Origin: Manduca sexta
Lineage: Eukaryota > Arthropoda > Insecta > Lepidoptera > Sphingidae
Reading direction: 5' to 3'
Assembly: GCF_014839805.1 (NCBI RefSeq)
Contig: NC_051138.1
Coordinates: 16,644,020 to 16,708,019, forward strand
Length of the DNA stretch: 64,000 nucleotides
The first letter of the stretch is position 1; each line of letters opens with the position of its first letter. Shown here piece by piece: positions 1 to 12,869 of this stretch. The notes below the pieces were generated by a model, which saw only the letters and a program-made list of their open reading frames with translations, ran no database searches and had not been told where the DNA came from. Made by a program: the position numbers and the translations under genes.

Positions 1-1896
1 GAAAATGAACACTTTCCAAATATTAATATTGCTACGTTGAAAGGCACCCTTAAAAAAGTAAAATTAACAAAAAATACAGAGAATTAACAAAAAAATACTA
101 AGAATAACCGCGAACGACATTCTTTTGTTTTTTTTTTCTCTTCATATGTGCGAATGACAATAACTCAAAGCTACTCATACCTCAGAACAAGAACAAGCAT
201 AGAAGGAATCTAAATTACCCTCATATACTTATCCTTTTTTTTCTAATAAGCCAAAACCGTTGAAAAGAACGAGACAAATATTATGTTGCTAAAGTCGGCT
301 TGCGTACACTTTAAAATTATCAAATGGTTACCTTTGGTCCTCTTTATGATGCCGAATTAAAAAGCAAAAAAAATGTCAAAAGTTCCAACTTGCCAACCTC
401 AAAACAATGTCACAAACGCGCCCACACAATTTAGTTACGTTATACTTCAGCGCGTGCTTTTCAAAATTGGCTACATGTTTTGTAATATTTTTGTTGTTAA
501 TTTTAATAAATACACAGTGCTGTTTAAGTTTAATATAGCCCTACGAACAAGCAATGGCCTGCGTTATTGTGGGGTGTAAATCTCATTTTTCTCGTAAAGA
601 AAATGAAATTTCTAACATTTTCTTAATTTAATAATCTAAATGCTTGACCATTTTTGTTTGAATGACGTTTCGGAAGGCATCAAACTGCTGTAAATAGCAA
701 ATGAAAATTGGACAAAATTTAGCTCGGAGAAAGCCGGTAGTTCTATAGTTTATTGTAATTTAACAGCTTCTTAACGAGTGCTTTTATATATATCCAGACT
801 TCTTTTGATACTTGAATACCAAATCAGGATATTGATATCTTTTTTTTAGCCTTTATCTAAAATAGCAATTTGCAACGGTTTGTAGTTGACTGACCGAAAA
901 GTGTTTATTTTAGCAGGTCTGTGAATTTACCATAGCCGATAGACAAAGTATCTATCGATATCGATAAGATATCAGAAGGGATCGCAACACAATTAAAGGA
1001 CATTGTTCTGTGCCCATACATAATTCGCCCTGGAACCAACAGCAATGGAAAAATGTTTGTAATATTTAGAATCATTAATAAATTCTCATGACATATTATA
1101 TATAAAACGGACAAGCTGGGATATCGCATTAATCCAAAAAAACGATGAGATTTTGAGGTTATAATTGATAGTAAACATTGAAAACTTTTCAATGTTCAAG
1201 GAAGATTTATAGTCCTATCATTTACGCTTTAAATATGCTTTTTATTGATATAAGTATCTATCTAATATATATAAGCCCCAAAGATTCATCACTATGTAGG
1301 TATCTGATTATTTTTTATTTAAATCAGGCTATTTTAAGACTTGATTCATATAATTTTTTATTAGTAAAAAGGTACCTAATTATGTAATTATAGTATTTAC
1401 ATCCTCTAAGAGTACCCTTCAGATTTCATGTATTTTCTATATATACGTACGTCATACGTATTACCCGAAGAGACAGACAGAGGCGCACTATTGACCATTC
1501 ACGCTTCCTCAGAAGCATGGCATATTTTACACACTTTTGGTAGACTCTTAGGGCATGTAGGATTAAATTAAACAAATAAAAAAATATTTTTAGTTCATAT
1601 TATTTATTTCCTCATCACCTACATTGTTTTATAAAATATTATCTGAGTATTGTGCAGGAGGGTTGTTGTTATGGTATTATTTATCAATTCAGTTTTGCCA
1701 ATCACAGTCACCGAGTCCGGAGTTCCAACATTCTATTACAGAGCACGCAGCTTCTACTAACATTGTTACAGCTGAAGTATGTATACTGTATAGGCTCTTG
1801 GGCCGTGGTCCAACATGCTGTACATATACGATCAAGGGCTACAACCTGAAAAAACAAACAAACACATATTAATATTGTGTTACACAGAAAGCAGAT

Positions 1897-2247
1897 TTAT
1901 GTATTCAAATCTTCCAGCTGAATTAAATGTAAGAAACCTTCAAGCATAAGACACACATTTTTAATCAACAATATACTTGCTAGTTTGCTCTTAAGTTGCC
2001 ACAGCCACATGCTAAAGTGTGTAGTAAGTAGTATACAGACTCTGTTCGCTGTCTCCACGCAGTTACCAAGAACAGGAACTGAGGAGCGAACTAGAAGTTT
2101 GGCGGCAGTTAAACTTGTACGATTAAAGAAAAATGTGCTTGCCAAACGAGGCGCTGTCCATTGTTGTATACAATGGCGAATTTGCTCGTTCTCCAACACC
2201 ATGGATCCGCCAGCAGAGCCACAATTAATGCAAAAAGCAATTTCCAT
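1897..2247 (-). CDS. unrecognised 116-codon ORF inside the TIR element
   Basis: Open frame of 116 codons from an ATG, starting MEIAFCINCGSAGG, with an antisense frame (1985-2332) open over nearly the same stretch. I recognise no domain. It has several Cys and a hydrophobic middle (near KLLVRSSVPVLGN) but no zinc-finger spacing I can name. It lies in the middle of the 181-3305 transposon, so a relic of that element's own protein is possible. Chance is also possible, since the base composition here is less AT-rich than around it. It should not be read as a confirmed gene. Confidence 0.15.
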   Translation of the reverse strand: MEIAFCINCGSAGGSMVLENEQIRHCIQQWTAPRLASTFFFNRTSLTAAKLLVRSSVPVLGNCVETANRVCILLTTHFSMWLWQLKSKLASILLIKNVCLMLEGFLHLIQLEDLNT

Positions 2248-3214
2248 TTCGTATCCGTTATCAATGCCAGGTAAATTGTTACATCAGTTCACAAAGTCCA
2301 GAAATCACAGCCAGTGTATGTCGATATCGTAATCAATTGCACAGAGTCTTTATAATAGCCGTATCGTCAATGATATAGTGAGAGTCAGAGAATTATAATA
2401 TATTATATGGAAAATGAGAGTCTAGTTTATTTGTCTCTGATGAGTGAAGTGTGAGTGACATTAAATTGAATTGAAAAATGAAGTAAGAATTAGGGATACT
2501 ACTCGACTAGATTCTGGATCGATTATATCGATCATTTATACAAAAAATCGATTTTTATTCAACATAGGGTTATTTTTATTCGGAAAAATATTTAGCGGGA
2601 CCCTTATCCCGGAAAATCTTTCACACGGGCGGCTCCGATAGTAATTTAATATGGAGAGAGTTTGAGGCTCCCGGATGGAGGGAGAGAGAAGAACGCTACT
2701 TTTTATATGTATAATTCATAAATATTTTGTACGACAGAAAAATAAATGTTTGCATAATATATTATGCTCTGCTATCTGTACAAAGCCAGGGCGGGTCGCT
2801 AATATAGAATCTAAATAAACAAAGTAAATCAAAAACTAAAAAAAAACTTTTTTCATCGACGACTTGATCTATAATCAATTTAGTCCTAAAACTAACTACT
2901 TATTTATTTGAGACGCATCCACTGCTCGTTAAATATTATTATAATAATTAAAGAACATATCGCCTCACAAATCGAATATATTAAAATGTTTCAATAATCA
3001 ATTATCGGTAATTAGATTTATCGTTTTGTCAAACCGGTACATCTCTATACACAATTAGTTGTAAACATGTCGGCGACTTTGACTTTAAGTCGTTACAAAA
3101 CTTTTATATATTCATTTTGGATGTAGCAGCTTGTCCGTTTTATACACATACTTGCAAATAATATAAAAATATACATAAATAATTATAGTGCTAGTCAAAC
3201 CTTTGTTGGTTCTG

Positions 3215-3305
3215 GGGCCGTTTTCGACAGTGTCCTTTCCTGCTGTCTAAGACAGAGTACACTCAAATGTCATAGTGTTACTTCTATGCTTGTTCTTGTT
3301 CTGAG
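3215..3305 (-). repeat. terminal segment of the TIR element family
   Basis: The right end of the 181-3305 element reads inward as a terminus followed by AACACTATGACATTTGAG and a tract matching CTGTCTTAGACAGCAGG. From memory this resembles a dispersed lepidopteran repeat end. In the window only the outer 25 bases recur, at 181-205 and in mutated form near 23166. Confidence 0.4.
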
Positions 3306-3329
3306 ACTCATACAAACAAAAATAAAATC

Positions 3330-3535
3330 CAGATAATTATCCAGTCCGCCTCTTTTGACGAATCAAACTCCAAGATAATTTTTCAATTGTTTCTTATAAA
3401 TGAAGGGGTCTGAAATGATCTTTTTACTACATACTAAGTTCAATTATAATCCGTTGGGTAGTTTTTTAGTATACCGGGTTCAGAAAGACAGACAGACGCG
3501 GCGGAGGATTTTGTTTTATAATATGTAAGGATAAT
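3330..3535 (-). repeat. decayed Helitron-type 3' internal fragment
   Basis: The stretch with CCGTTGGGTAGTTTTTTAGT and CAGACAGACGCGGCGGAGG followed by TTTTGTTTTATAATAT matches the order of blocks seen in the well-preserved minus-strand Helitrons at 15822 and 40510 (a GTTGGGTAGTT block, then a CAGACGGATGCAGCGGG block, then TTTGTTTTATAATAT). It is diverged and both ends are missing. Confidence 0.45.
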
Positions 3536-3539
3536 AAAC

Positions 3540-6500
3540 ACTTATGCGAGAATCCATCGAGGTAAACACAATTTGTATTGTTTATTCACTTACATAAACA
3601 ACTCGTATTTAAAGAAACTTTAAATTTTAGGAATTTTAGTATCTTCTAAGATTTCCAACGATTTTAATTTATTTTCCGTACACCTCTACAACTGTCAACT
3701 TAGGAATTATTTGTATGAATCGGTCAACAATCCTATGCAAAATTCGGCGTTAAAAATGTTATATTGTAGAAGAATACAAATGTCATCCATTTTAGCCCTC
3801 AACATTGTCGATGAACTCTCCCCAATGTAAAACCGTGGTACATTTCGCATAGAATGCGTAATAAGGGCAGGACGTAGTGAATACTAAGTGACCCTCGCTT
3901 GAAGCGTTGTATTGCAGACAGAGGTCAAGCGAGGGGCGCGGAGGACAGCCATGGACCCTCACCACGGTGGAATCTACAGTGATTATTCCCTAAAACATCA
4001 AATCAAATTTATTGCTTGAAGAGACTTAAAATGTTGTTATTAATAACTTAACTTGGACCTAACAGCGATTCTCGGTAAGATAATACATAAAAAAAAAGTT
4101 CTATCTTATTGCTAATTTTATAACCGTAGCCAGTAAACAAGCATGTGGGCAACTGGCAATAATTGATCCTCTAACTGCGAACGCGTCTCCGCTCGTCATA
4201 AACTCACAGCTGTAGCTATATATACCTACACCTTTTCATAAAGATAGGCATAATAGTTATGATGATGATGATAATAATGTGTACATAAGCATGAGCTAAA
4301 GCAAGTATCATTACAATTTTATTATTTAAGTTACGAACTTAATTTAATAAACTATACGAAAGAAAAAGAACAATAGACAGGAATTATCTCGTCCACTTCC
4401 TACCACATCCGTGTCATACATCCATAAAACATTTCATACGCTTATCTTGGACTAAAAACACGCGCGAGCAGGATAAGTCGCATCAATTTTTTCTGCCACC
4501 GCTCAAAATCCCCCGACGACGGGCGACTTGGCAAAATATTCCCCAGATTATGCGACGCATAATAAGGTCCGAAGTGCCGCGGGAGCCGGACGTGCTGAGA
4601 AAAAAGTGTACAAAAAACCTAATGATTTTGGGTGCATTGACCGAATATTGTTAAGGCAGCTCAAAAATTGGCTATTATGCGATTTTGTACCTAGTTATCA
4701 GAATCTATTTTTATCCTTAAACAGAATTTTGTGGAACTCAAAGTAAGCTTGAGCCAACTACAGTAGATAGGGGATTTCGGGTTTCAAATGTACATATAAT
4801 ATCTATATATTATACGGGTACATCTACAGAAGACAGTAGACACACATATACCTACTACTACTACTTCGTACAAGACACAATTATAATCCATAAAACAGAG
4901 TTTTCTAATTTGTTTGTTATACAATTTTAATTATAAACGCCACCTACTTGCAAGTTAACATAAAACCTAAGTGTGTGAATAAACTAGTGAATAAATTAAA
5001 AATAATAACATTTTAAACATCAGAATAACATTCACAGGTATTCCGTAACTTGATAAGGTAATAGTATAACAAATGTTACTGAAATCCGAGATTAAAATGG
5101 TGATATAATTAGCCGTATTTTCCAAAAATAAACAAAAGCATGACAAGCTATTTTTATAACAATTGACTTTTCGCAAAAAGCTATTAGCAAAAAGCAACTA
5201 CCGTTGTACGAATAAAAACAGCACAAAATTAAGCTTGTAAAAAATGTAGTGGCTCCTCCGCGAGCAAAAACTCGCGCGTCTCCACGCTCCATGTTTATTG
5301 TATGAGACGCTGAATTTCAAGTGTTTTTTCAGCTTTAATGGATTGCGTGCGTCCGCACCCTCCTCTCACAAAAACTATTTCAGGCTAAACTGTATTTCGT
5401 CGTTAAAACAAAAAAAATCGCCATAAAAATATACTTAATATCAGTCCAGTTTTATTGTCATGTCTTGCTGAATGTTTTCTTTGCTAATTAAAGAAGACAT
5501 CTATCGGCTCTTTATTTACGAGAAGAAAACCTGATCGCTCGCCTTATAAGAGCAGAGCGCAACCACCCTCGAGTTAAATTACAGAACTCATAAGATATTG
5601 AACTCTGTTTACAATGTCCTCCGGCCCGGAACAAAAAGAGCTTGACGGCTACTAACGTTTTATGTTAAACTAAGGAATGATGCCATTGTTACTAAAATGT
5701 ATCTACATTACAAGCACAGGACAGCACAATGAAATATAGTTAGTGAATTAGATAAGCAATAGGTTCCAGTCGGTTAAACGCCGCAGCCCGCAGCCCGCAG
5801 CCCGCCGCCCGCCGCCCGCCAGTCACGGCTGAAATATTAATCATGACTCTTTCAGCCTCCGCGGGGAAATTTCATACATTGACTTTATGTTAATGAAATA
5901 AATTGCTTACTTACTTTGCCCGCTCATCATGACTCGACGTGGGAAATCAGATAAAATGTGCAGAAAATGTTTCAATGTAGCATATAGATGAGTATTATTT
6001 CCCATGGGTCGATACTATGCAAAACAATATTTGTTTGTATGTAATGTTTGTAGTAAGCTATGTTTGCACCACCACTTTTGTTTAGGTTCGTAATACGGCA
6101 CCGTACAGCACTTGTTACCTTAAGTGTCTAGTGACCATTCTTGGTTATTGCATTGGTGTCGATTTATGTGTAAACAATTGCTTGGCGGCAGAAATGGAAA
6201 TATAGGTGGCACCTTCCTAAGTACCTTAGGCTGAACTAAAATGCAACATCAAGGATAGTATTTGTCCAAACAAACATCTACAATATCTATAGTTGTACTA
6301 GAGTTAAAGTTTCACGGAAAATGTTCTGATAATGGGCTGCTAATGATGAATGATTATCATCGACAGGGATGATGTGCTTGTGAAAAGGGTTGTGTCGCGG
6401 ACGCATTAGCCGTAAATGATGGATGGCTATCTTTGTCTCCTACGACCTGACATGGCCATTAGCAGTGTCTGCTGGCGGCGGCGATGTACACAATACAGCT

Positions 6501-7575
6501 CTACTAGTTACACCTCACGTATACGTTATATTGAATTTAGAAAGCAAATCTCCGATTTATTGCTGATTACCCAACTTATTTTAAATTTTATGTTATTGAA
6601 TGACAAACCGAGCACGTCCATCAGCAAATTATTGTGAGCGGTACGCCTGCCTGCAAACAATGGCAATACTATTCTTCAGAACGAGGCATGACAGCGAGTC
6701 TTTGCCTAAATACAATGTGGATTTTTAAGATGGCTTAATAAGGCTGACTACCTTAGCAGTTGTAGTTACACGAAAATTTTGTAAGAGAAATGATAAGTTT
6801 TAAATGAATAAAAATTTTTAATTTACTTTTAAAAATATATAGTCAGCAAGAAATTTAATAATTTACACAAAAACTTTATTGCCAATGTACAGTTTCCTAT
6901 AAAGATCAAAAGATTCCATGCGACCGTTTAAGGTTTGGGTTAGTTATAAATCACAGACTCGAATGCGTTTTTAAACATGTCTAACTTTTTCGTTCTGGGT
7001 CATTTAATCTACAACATTAAATAGAAATGTATTTAGGAAGTGAAAATATAATAAAAACAATTACGGTGTATATTTAAATTATACTTGGATTCTATTTTTG
7101 TACCGACGCATAAACCATTTAAAATACTTCATACGCAGAACGCTAATCAATTGGTCAGTAAAAAATATTCAAGGTCCCTCATACTAGCACCAACGTCTAT
7201 TGCTCGGTAATCATATTGAAATTAAACTTTTACTGATTTTTCTGGCATATCAACACCAAATTGATTTCTAAGCAACGTTACTAATGTAATTTAAAATAGA
7301 CATAATATGCCTCACGTATATATTCGTCGTTAGGTAATCTCCAACGACGGCCATAAGCAAGTTTACGCGCAAGTTATTGTATTGTGAGCAAAATCATAAC
7401 GCAACGTACGTACCGCGTGCGTCGTGAAAAAACAATAAAATATTTAACTACGTCACGCCGAGCGGACATTCGGCCGTAATGACTCCGACGATAATATTGC
7501 TTACGATTTATAATGTATCTGTTTTATTACCATGGGGCGGAGGCGAGTAGAGGAACGTGGCAGAGTCCCTGTCGC
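3540..7575. other. non-coding, no gene seen
   Basis: AT-rich DNA with no exon-like stretch I can support. Short GC-richer islands lie near 3890-3970, 4440-4600 and 5760-5870. The second contains a 72-codon frame opened by TTG (4528-4746), which looks accidental. Confidence 0.6.
5779..5820. repeat. GC-rich 7-bp tandem repeat
   Basis: About six units of CGCAGCC/CGCCGCC in tandem (three CGCAGCC-like units, then CGCCGCC-like units), conspicuous in an AT-rich context. Confidence 0.85.
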
Positions 7576-7577
7576 TA

Positions 7578-7690
7578 ATAATCTATACTGATATAAGGCT
7601 GAAAATTTTATTTGTTTGAACATACCGATCCCTGTAACTACTACTCTGATTCTGAAAGAAGCTACATTATCCCCGAATGAGGTCGAACGG
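7578..7690 (+). repeat. old Helitron-like 5' fragment
   Basis: Begins AATCTATACTGATATAAGGC and continues with GAAAATTTTATTTGTTTGAAC, matching the 5' plan of the Helitrons in this window (TCTATACTATTATATAAAGC, then a GTTTG-rich tract). The rest diverges, with an AAGCTACATTATCCCCGA block seen in a different lepidopteran subfamily. No 3' hairpin follows. Confidence 0.45.
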
Positions 7691-8564
7691 TAACCACCGA
7701 ACGCATGCCAAACTTAGTACTTTAAGTCTCGTAGAGTATTGAATTCAGTGAGTACCAATGGTATTTGGTGATAATGAAATTTAAAAACCTTAATAAATAT
7801 AGTTTATTTTGTAGGTATCTGGCAAGCGAATCCCTCTGGGTTAAGATCTCCGCTTCATCAATATCTGCCGAGTGTGCAGGCACTGTATTAAATTATAGAA
7901 AACATTGAATTAAAAGCAAGATTTCCACAGAATTCTTAAATAACATTTCATAACCAATCATTGTTTCGAAATGTTTCTTCCTTAAACCAATTTTTATATA
8001 CTGTCTGATTGTTTTTCCTTGCAGGTCGAGAAATGACGCTTCATGTGAATCAATCTCAGTCCATATAACGTACATACCAACAATAAGATTTTGAATGTAT
8101 AAGAGATGTATGTCCACAAAGAGGTATATCTACTAGTATCCGCCCCTTTAATATTCCTTCGAGTTATTGGTAGTTTATGTTGCAGTCGTAATAGTAAAAT
8201 GATCCTAATATCATAATGCAACATAAACTCGCGTTACTGTTGTTTGTAGGTAACAAATGATCACTATCAACTGTTAAGGTTTTTTTTGTATAAAATTGAA
8301 CCACAAGACGAGCAAATCACTTTGGTGGTGCGTCTGCCCGTTGATTTAGTCCAGCATTAGGTACCACTCTCGTCAGTGTGACAATTGATGTTAGGTCTTC
8401 TTATAGGTAGTACTGACACCCATTGCAAAATCCTTCTAACTTTGATGTTTAATACCTAGGGACAGAAGTATAAGTAGCCGAATGATGATTTGGTTTTTAA
8501 CTATGTACGTGGAGAGTGGTCAATTGATATCTAACGCTTTTGTCATATTTCAGAAAGAATTAGA

Positions 8565-8980
8565 ACTTCTTTTTTTTTTGTTTCGCGGAGAAAGTCCCTT
8601 ATTACTACCGCCCAGCCTTCGTGGGGGGCGACTGAGCGGTTATGCTGGGGTAACCGTGCCTTACGGCCCGGCGTTCAGCCGCCCGGATTTGATCGTGACC
8701 TTCGGGCGACCGCCGGGCCGAGTCCCTAACCCTATGTACAACTTAACCTATGCACGGCCTACTAGCTAAAACTCCGCGGTAGCCCTCTTCGGCGCATTAG
8801 GGACGTCTGCGGGCTTCCTCTGACGTTTAAGTGTCTAGTCTGCTACCGCAGCCGCCCCTGCGCGGTGCCGCCTTGCGGCCCGTCTCCTAATGGGCTCAGA
8901 AGCCCTCGCGCACCGAAGGACGCCCTCGGCGTCTACGGCAGCGTGAGGCCAACTACACACACTGCCGTCCAACCCGGGGG
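8565..8980 (-). mobile_element. poly(A)-tailed retro-insertion with 13-bp target duplication
   Basis: GC-rich block of about 415 bp flanked by the direct repeat AGAAAGAATTAGA (8552-8564 and 8981-8993). Read on the minus strand it ends in a run of A followed by GAAGT, next to the left duplication. A poly(A) end with a 13-bp duplication is the mark of target-primed reverse transcription. The content is far more GC-rich than the flanks and has no long frame on the minus strand, so it is a short 5'-truncated LINE 3' region or a SINE. I cannot name the family. Confidence 0.8.
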
Positions 8981-9341
8981 AGAAAGAATTAGATCTACTT
9001 ATTGTGCGACTAATAGCAGTTGGCGTATCCCTCCTATGCGAAGGAAGTGCCTGTCAATGACAATAATATTATGATTACAATTGACCATGTAACATATTGT
9101 CGCATTGTTAAAACATTCTATTGAACGAATTAAAATTGAACTGATGGTTAGTACATCGCACAATTGTAATTTGAAGAAAGGAAATCTAATTGTAATTTGG
9201 TGTAGCGGACATAACACTGGCGAAACGGGCGTTAAAATATAGCTACATTTTTTTATGTCTGAATGTCGGCTGTCGATACCCCCCTTACATAAAGATACCG
9301 TTTTGGAAAAAAATACGCAAAACCGAATTACTTACTATATA

Positions 9342-9400
9342 GCACTATAGTAGGTATAATGTCATAATACTTCTTTATGACTTTATACCTACTATAGTGC
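9342..9400. repeat. long hairpin
   Basis: Left arm GCACTATAGTAGGTATA (9342-9358) and right arm TATACCTACTATAGTGC (9384-9400) are perfect complements. Pairing extends inward with one mismatch to about 25 bp, leaving a loop of about 9 nt. It may be a tiny fold-back MITE or a structured transcript. Confidence 0.85.
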
Positions 9401-9544
9401 AACTTAACAGAATTTAAAACAAAACTATCGCATGAGATAGAAGTATAAGTATCAGTCCCACTGCTGAGAACCTATACTAGTCCTACTAATTATCAAGGGT
9501 TAACTTATTAAGACTTAGTAATTGAATAATAACAATAATAATAT

Positions 9545-9828
9545 CAGCTCTGTATTATATACTGTCCCACTGGTGGGCACGGGCCTCCTCTAGGTACTAC
9601 TGAGAAGGATTAGGCTTTAGTCCACCACCACTGGCCTAGTGCGGATTGCTAGACTTCACTCACCCTCAAAATTCCTATTAGGGATGTTTTCCTTCACCGT
9701 TAATGCAAGCGATAATTCACAAAGAATACACATTTTTTTTAAATCAGAGGTGTGTGCCCTTGGGATTTGAACCTGCGGACTTTCGTCTCGGCAGTCCATT
9801 CCACACCCAACTAGGCTATCGACGCTTG
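9545..9828 (-). mobile_element. tRNA-derived SINE, family 2
   Basis: Read on the minus strand it starts with a tRNA-like head: an A-box region TAGCCTAGTTGGGTGT and a B box GGTTCAAATCC. It continues through a body that includes GGAAAACATCCCTAATAGG and CCAGTGGTGGTGGACTAA, and ends near CCCACCAGTGGGACAGTA with an ATTATTATTGTT-like tail. This order is typical of Bm1-like lepidopteran SINEs. It differs in body and tail from the SINEs at 35302 and 39358. Exact ends and target duplication are not clear. Confidence 0.75.
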
Positions 9829-9829
9829 A

Positions 9830-12355
9830 TAACATATTAATATTATATGCGTATTACACATAGTAATTGAATGCGATCTAAAAATTACAGATATTAAAAT
9901 GTGTAGAAAAATGTTGTAAAACTCGGAAACGAACAATACGAAACGATCCCACGCTTGACTGACACATGTCATTCGTCACTCACCGGATCACATAACACCT
10001 ATTTTACAATTAATGATGGTAAACTGTCAATAATCCCGTATTAATGATTACTATAGCGGGACAAAGCCGGTCAAATTGCGCAGAACAGCGGCCGCCGCCC
10101 GCCGGACGATGTGAAAATTTTAACTAAATCCCCGTAGTGAATGAACGCTGCAGGGGATTAACCTTATTCCTTTATACCATGCTTCGTATTTTTTTGGAAC
10201 ATTTGTTAGTTATGAAATAGTACATTTTAAATATTCTATAATGCTTCGCAACAAGTGGTCAACTTTTTTCGCTAGCAACAATTTGTATACAAGTAGGACG
10301 CTACTGTACACTATATTATAGAATTTAGATTATCTACTAGGTTAAACGACTCACTGATGCAACTAATGTAACGCTTCATTAAGCTTACTTAAAATCATGT
10401 GGTAGCTAGAGATCGTGTGATATTCATATCGTACACAAATCCAGAATAAGACAGATGCATTTATTGTTTATTTCAAGACCTACACAATTTGATTAGACCT
10501 AAGACCATATCAATTTGACAGCTCCACTGCGCTATCACTTATTACTTACTTAATGATATTGATCACAATCAAAATGACACTATATAATATAATCATGACA
10601 TATCTGTAACTTATGCCCAAGTATAACCGATAATAAAATATTTTTTTCGCTATATTATTTAGTGATTCAAACGTTATTCCACTTGACGAATCAAAAAGAA
10701 ATTTGAGATGTAAGCATGTTAAACACAAAACATAGTAAGCGGCGCGATCCCCTATTTTGGACCTCCGCGCCTCCGCAAATCGTAATCCTCTTAGAAAACA
10801 TTTCCAATTTAAAAAGAATTCCTCTTATCCCTCCGAGGAGGGCACGCGTAAAAAATAAAAGGAAAAAAACTCTGTGACACGCGTTCACCTAAATACCTAC
10901 AGTTATATCCAAGATGGTTTTCACCGAGCCCTCTCGATTCCTTACAGGTCGCTTCTTCCGTCGAGAAAGCATCTATTGAAACTCCACTTAGATCGTGTTA
11001 GCTATCTATTTAGTATAAAAAGGGTCGAGAATTTCTTGAGATCCTTTTTTCGAAGGTGCCCCATCCCACTGTGCGGCCCGAGCCGTGCGCCGACGCTCCG
11101 CGCCACCCGCCCGCTCACGTAGCACCTACCATGCCCATTATGAATGCAGTATGGTAGTAAATTTCTTTAACCCTCCCGAATGTTAATGTATCGTTCGCGA
11201 ACTTTATACACCCCAATGGTTTTAACCTAATAGTAGGTACTTATAATGTTATGTAGTAGATAATAAAGTATAAACTGAAAAACGTCAATAGCTCTGGAGT
11301 ATTACCTATCGCTCGTTTAAAGTTACGTTCTTAAAATTTACGGTACAACTAAAAGATATGATGTTTCAATACAAAATCCAGCCAATATACTCCGGAGCTG
11401 TACGTCACACCCCCTTTTATCGTCAATCTTCAATTCAAATATTTAAAGGGCATCTGAATTGGATTCTGTGGGCCGCGGAGTCAGTGCGGCCGAGTTCGAC
11501 CCGAAATTAGATCACACACGCGGTTACTGCGCGCTCCCTAAACTAACAATTTTGTTAAAATCAACTTACCCAGATAAATTGAATTTCAATAGCCCTAAGT
11601 AAAGTTAAAATTGTATCATGATGGTAACAAATTGCGATTTTATTTCAAGTACAAGTTTGTTTTGAATTTTTAGTATCTATGTATGTACCTACTACTACAA
11701 GGTACTACTACAATGTGAAAGGTGAAAATTGCATTTGAAGTCATGGACTTATAAACGCGAAAGGTAAACGTACCATCATTTTATTATATCTGTGACTACT
11801 TATTTAAATAATTTCAAAATAAATATACAATAACATTAATCAACTATTACAATGTTTATTAATAAATCAAAAACGATTTATTTACAACTATAAAAAAACA
11901 TCATATCCATCAGGTTTATGTAGGACCTTTTAGACACAAAGAACATCGTAAATTACAATTCGGTTTACGGATATCGAAGCGTACCTCTGCGTACGGTATT
12001 GGGAGGTATTACGTCAATCTCTACGAAATACGAAATATACAATCCACATAAGGCGGATGCGGCCTCGCCTGGGGATCAGTTAACCCACGTTACACGACAT
12101 CCCCGGCGGAGGATTCCGACTTTCCACAAAGAAAATAGCAATCAAAATTTGATTTACCGCCACCCGCGGCCGTACATCAAACTGCTCTAATCCGTGAGCA
12201 CAGTATCCCCGCGCCGCACCCTGCACATACACCGACGCGTATCTACACCGGCAAAATTGTACTGCTAGACCAATTATTTTATGTCGAAACTTAAATCATG
12301 AGCAAACTAAATCAAACCATTTAACAGGCTGTGCTTTCTATTGTAATCTACGTCA
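9830..12355. other. non-coding, no gene seen
   Basis: No exon supported. GC-richer islands lie at 10080-10110, 10735-10830, 11050-11120, 11465-11545 and 12050-12240. A TATA-like TAGTATAAAAAGGGTC sits near 11020, upstream of a GC-rich stretch, but there is no open frame of note after it. Confidence 0.5.
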
Positions 12356-12869
12356 TCTATACTGTTATATAAAGCTGAAGAGTTTGTTTGTTTGTTTGAA
12401 CGCGCTAATCTTAGGAATTACCGGTTCGAACTGAAAAAATATTTTTGTATTGGATAGCCCTTTATTCGTGGAGTGCTATAAGCTATATATCATCACGCTA
12501 TGACCAATAGGAGCGGAGCAGTAATGAAACATGTTGCAAAAACGGGGAAAATTTATTAGTTTTGAGAGCTTCTGTTACGTGCGCTGCGTAAACGGTTAAA
12601 GTTATGCAACAAAAATGTAGGACGGGATTGTTCCTCTTAAAAAGTTCTACAAAATATATTATAAAACAAAGTCCCCCGCTGCATCGGTCTGCACGAACGT
12701 GTTAAACTCAAAAACTACCCAACGTATTAGGATAAAATTTGGTATGGAGACAGTTTGAGTCCCTGGGAAGAACATAGGCTCCCGGGAAAATATATAACGT
12801 GACTTTTATAACGGAAAACTTTAGCCCGAAAAACAGTATAACGCGGGCGGAGCCGCGGGCAAAAGCTAA
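12356..12869 (+). mobile_element. non-autonomous Helitron, one internal unit
   Basis: Starts TCTATACTGTTATATAAAGC after an A and ends with a GC hairpin (ACGCGGGCGG AGCCGCGGGC), then AAAAGCTAA followed by T. The TC start, the hairpin about 8 bases before a CTRR end and insertion between A and T are Helitron hallmarks. There is no Rep/helicase coding. It is 514 bp and carries a single copy of the internal unit that other copies hold in tandem, so it shows the basic form of the family. Confidence 0.85.

Larger units (their letters stand above)
181..3305. mobile_element. 3.1-kb DNA transposon with 25-bp TIRs and 8-bp target duplication
   Basis: The 25 bases at 181-205 (starting CTCAGAACAAGAAC) occur as an exact reverse complement at 3281-3305. 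The pair is flanked on both sides by the direct repeat ACTCATAC (173-180 and 3306-3313), an 8-bp target site duplication. This shows one inserted element of 3125 bp. An 8-bp duplication fits the hAT and P superfamilies, but I cannot choose between them. The inside is AT-rich, and the only long open frames overlap on both strands at 1897-2332, with no transposase motif I recognise. A 50-bp relative with the same termini lies at 23166-23215. Fragments of other repeats seem to be nested near 2580-2830. Confidence 0.8.

Noticed and set aside
5779..5820. CRISPR-like spaced repeats
   Set aside because: It is a simple GC tandem repeat with no spacers, in an animal genome.
11016..11120. TATA box with downstream gene
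   Set aside because: No coding or transcript-like structure follows; a single TATAAAA in AT-rich DNA is weak.
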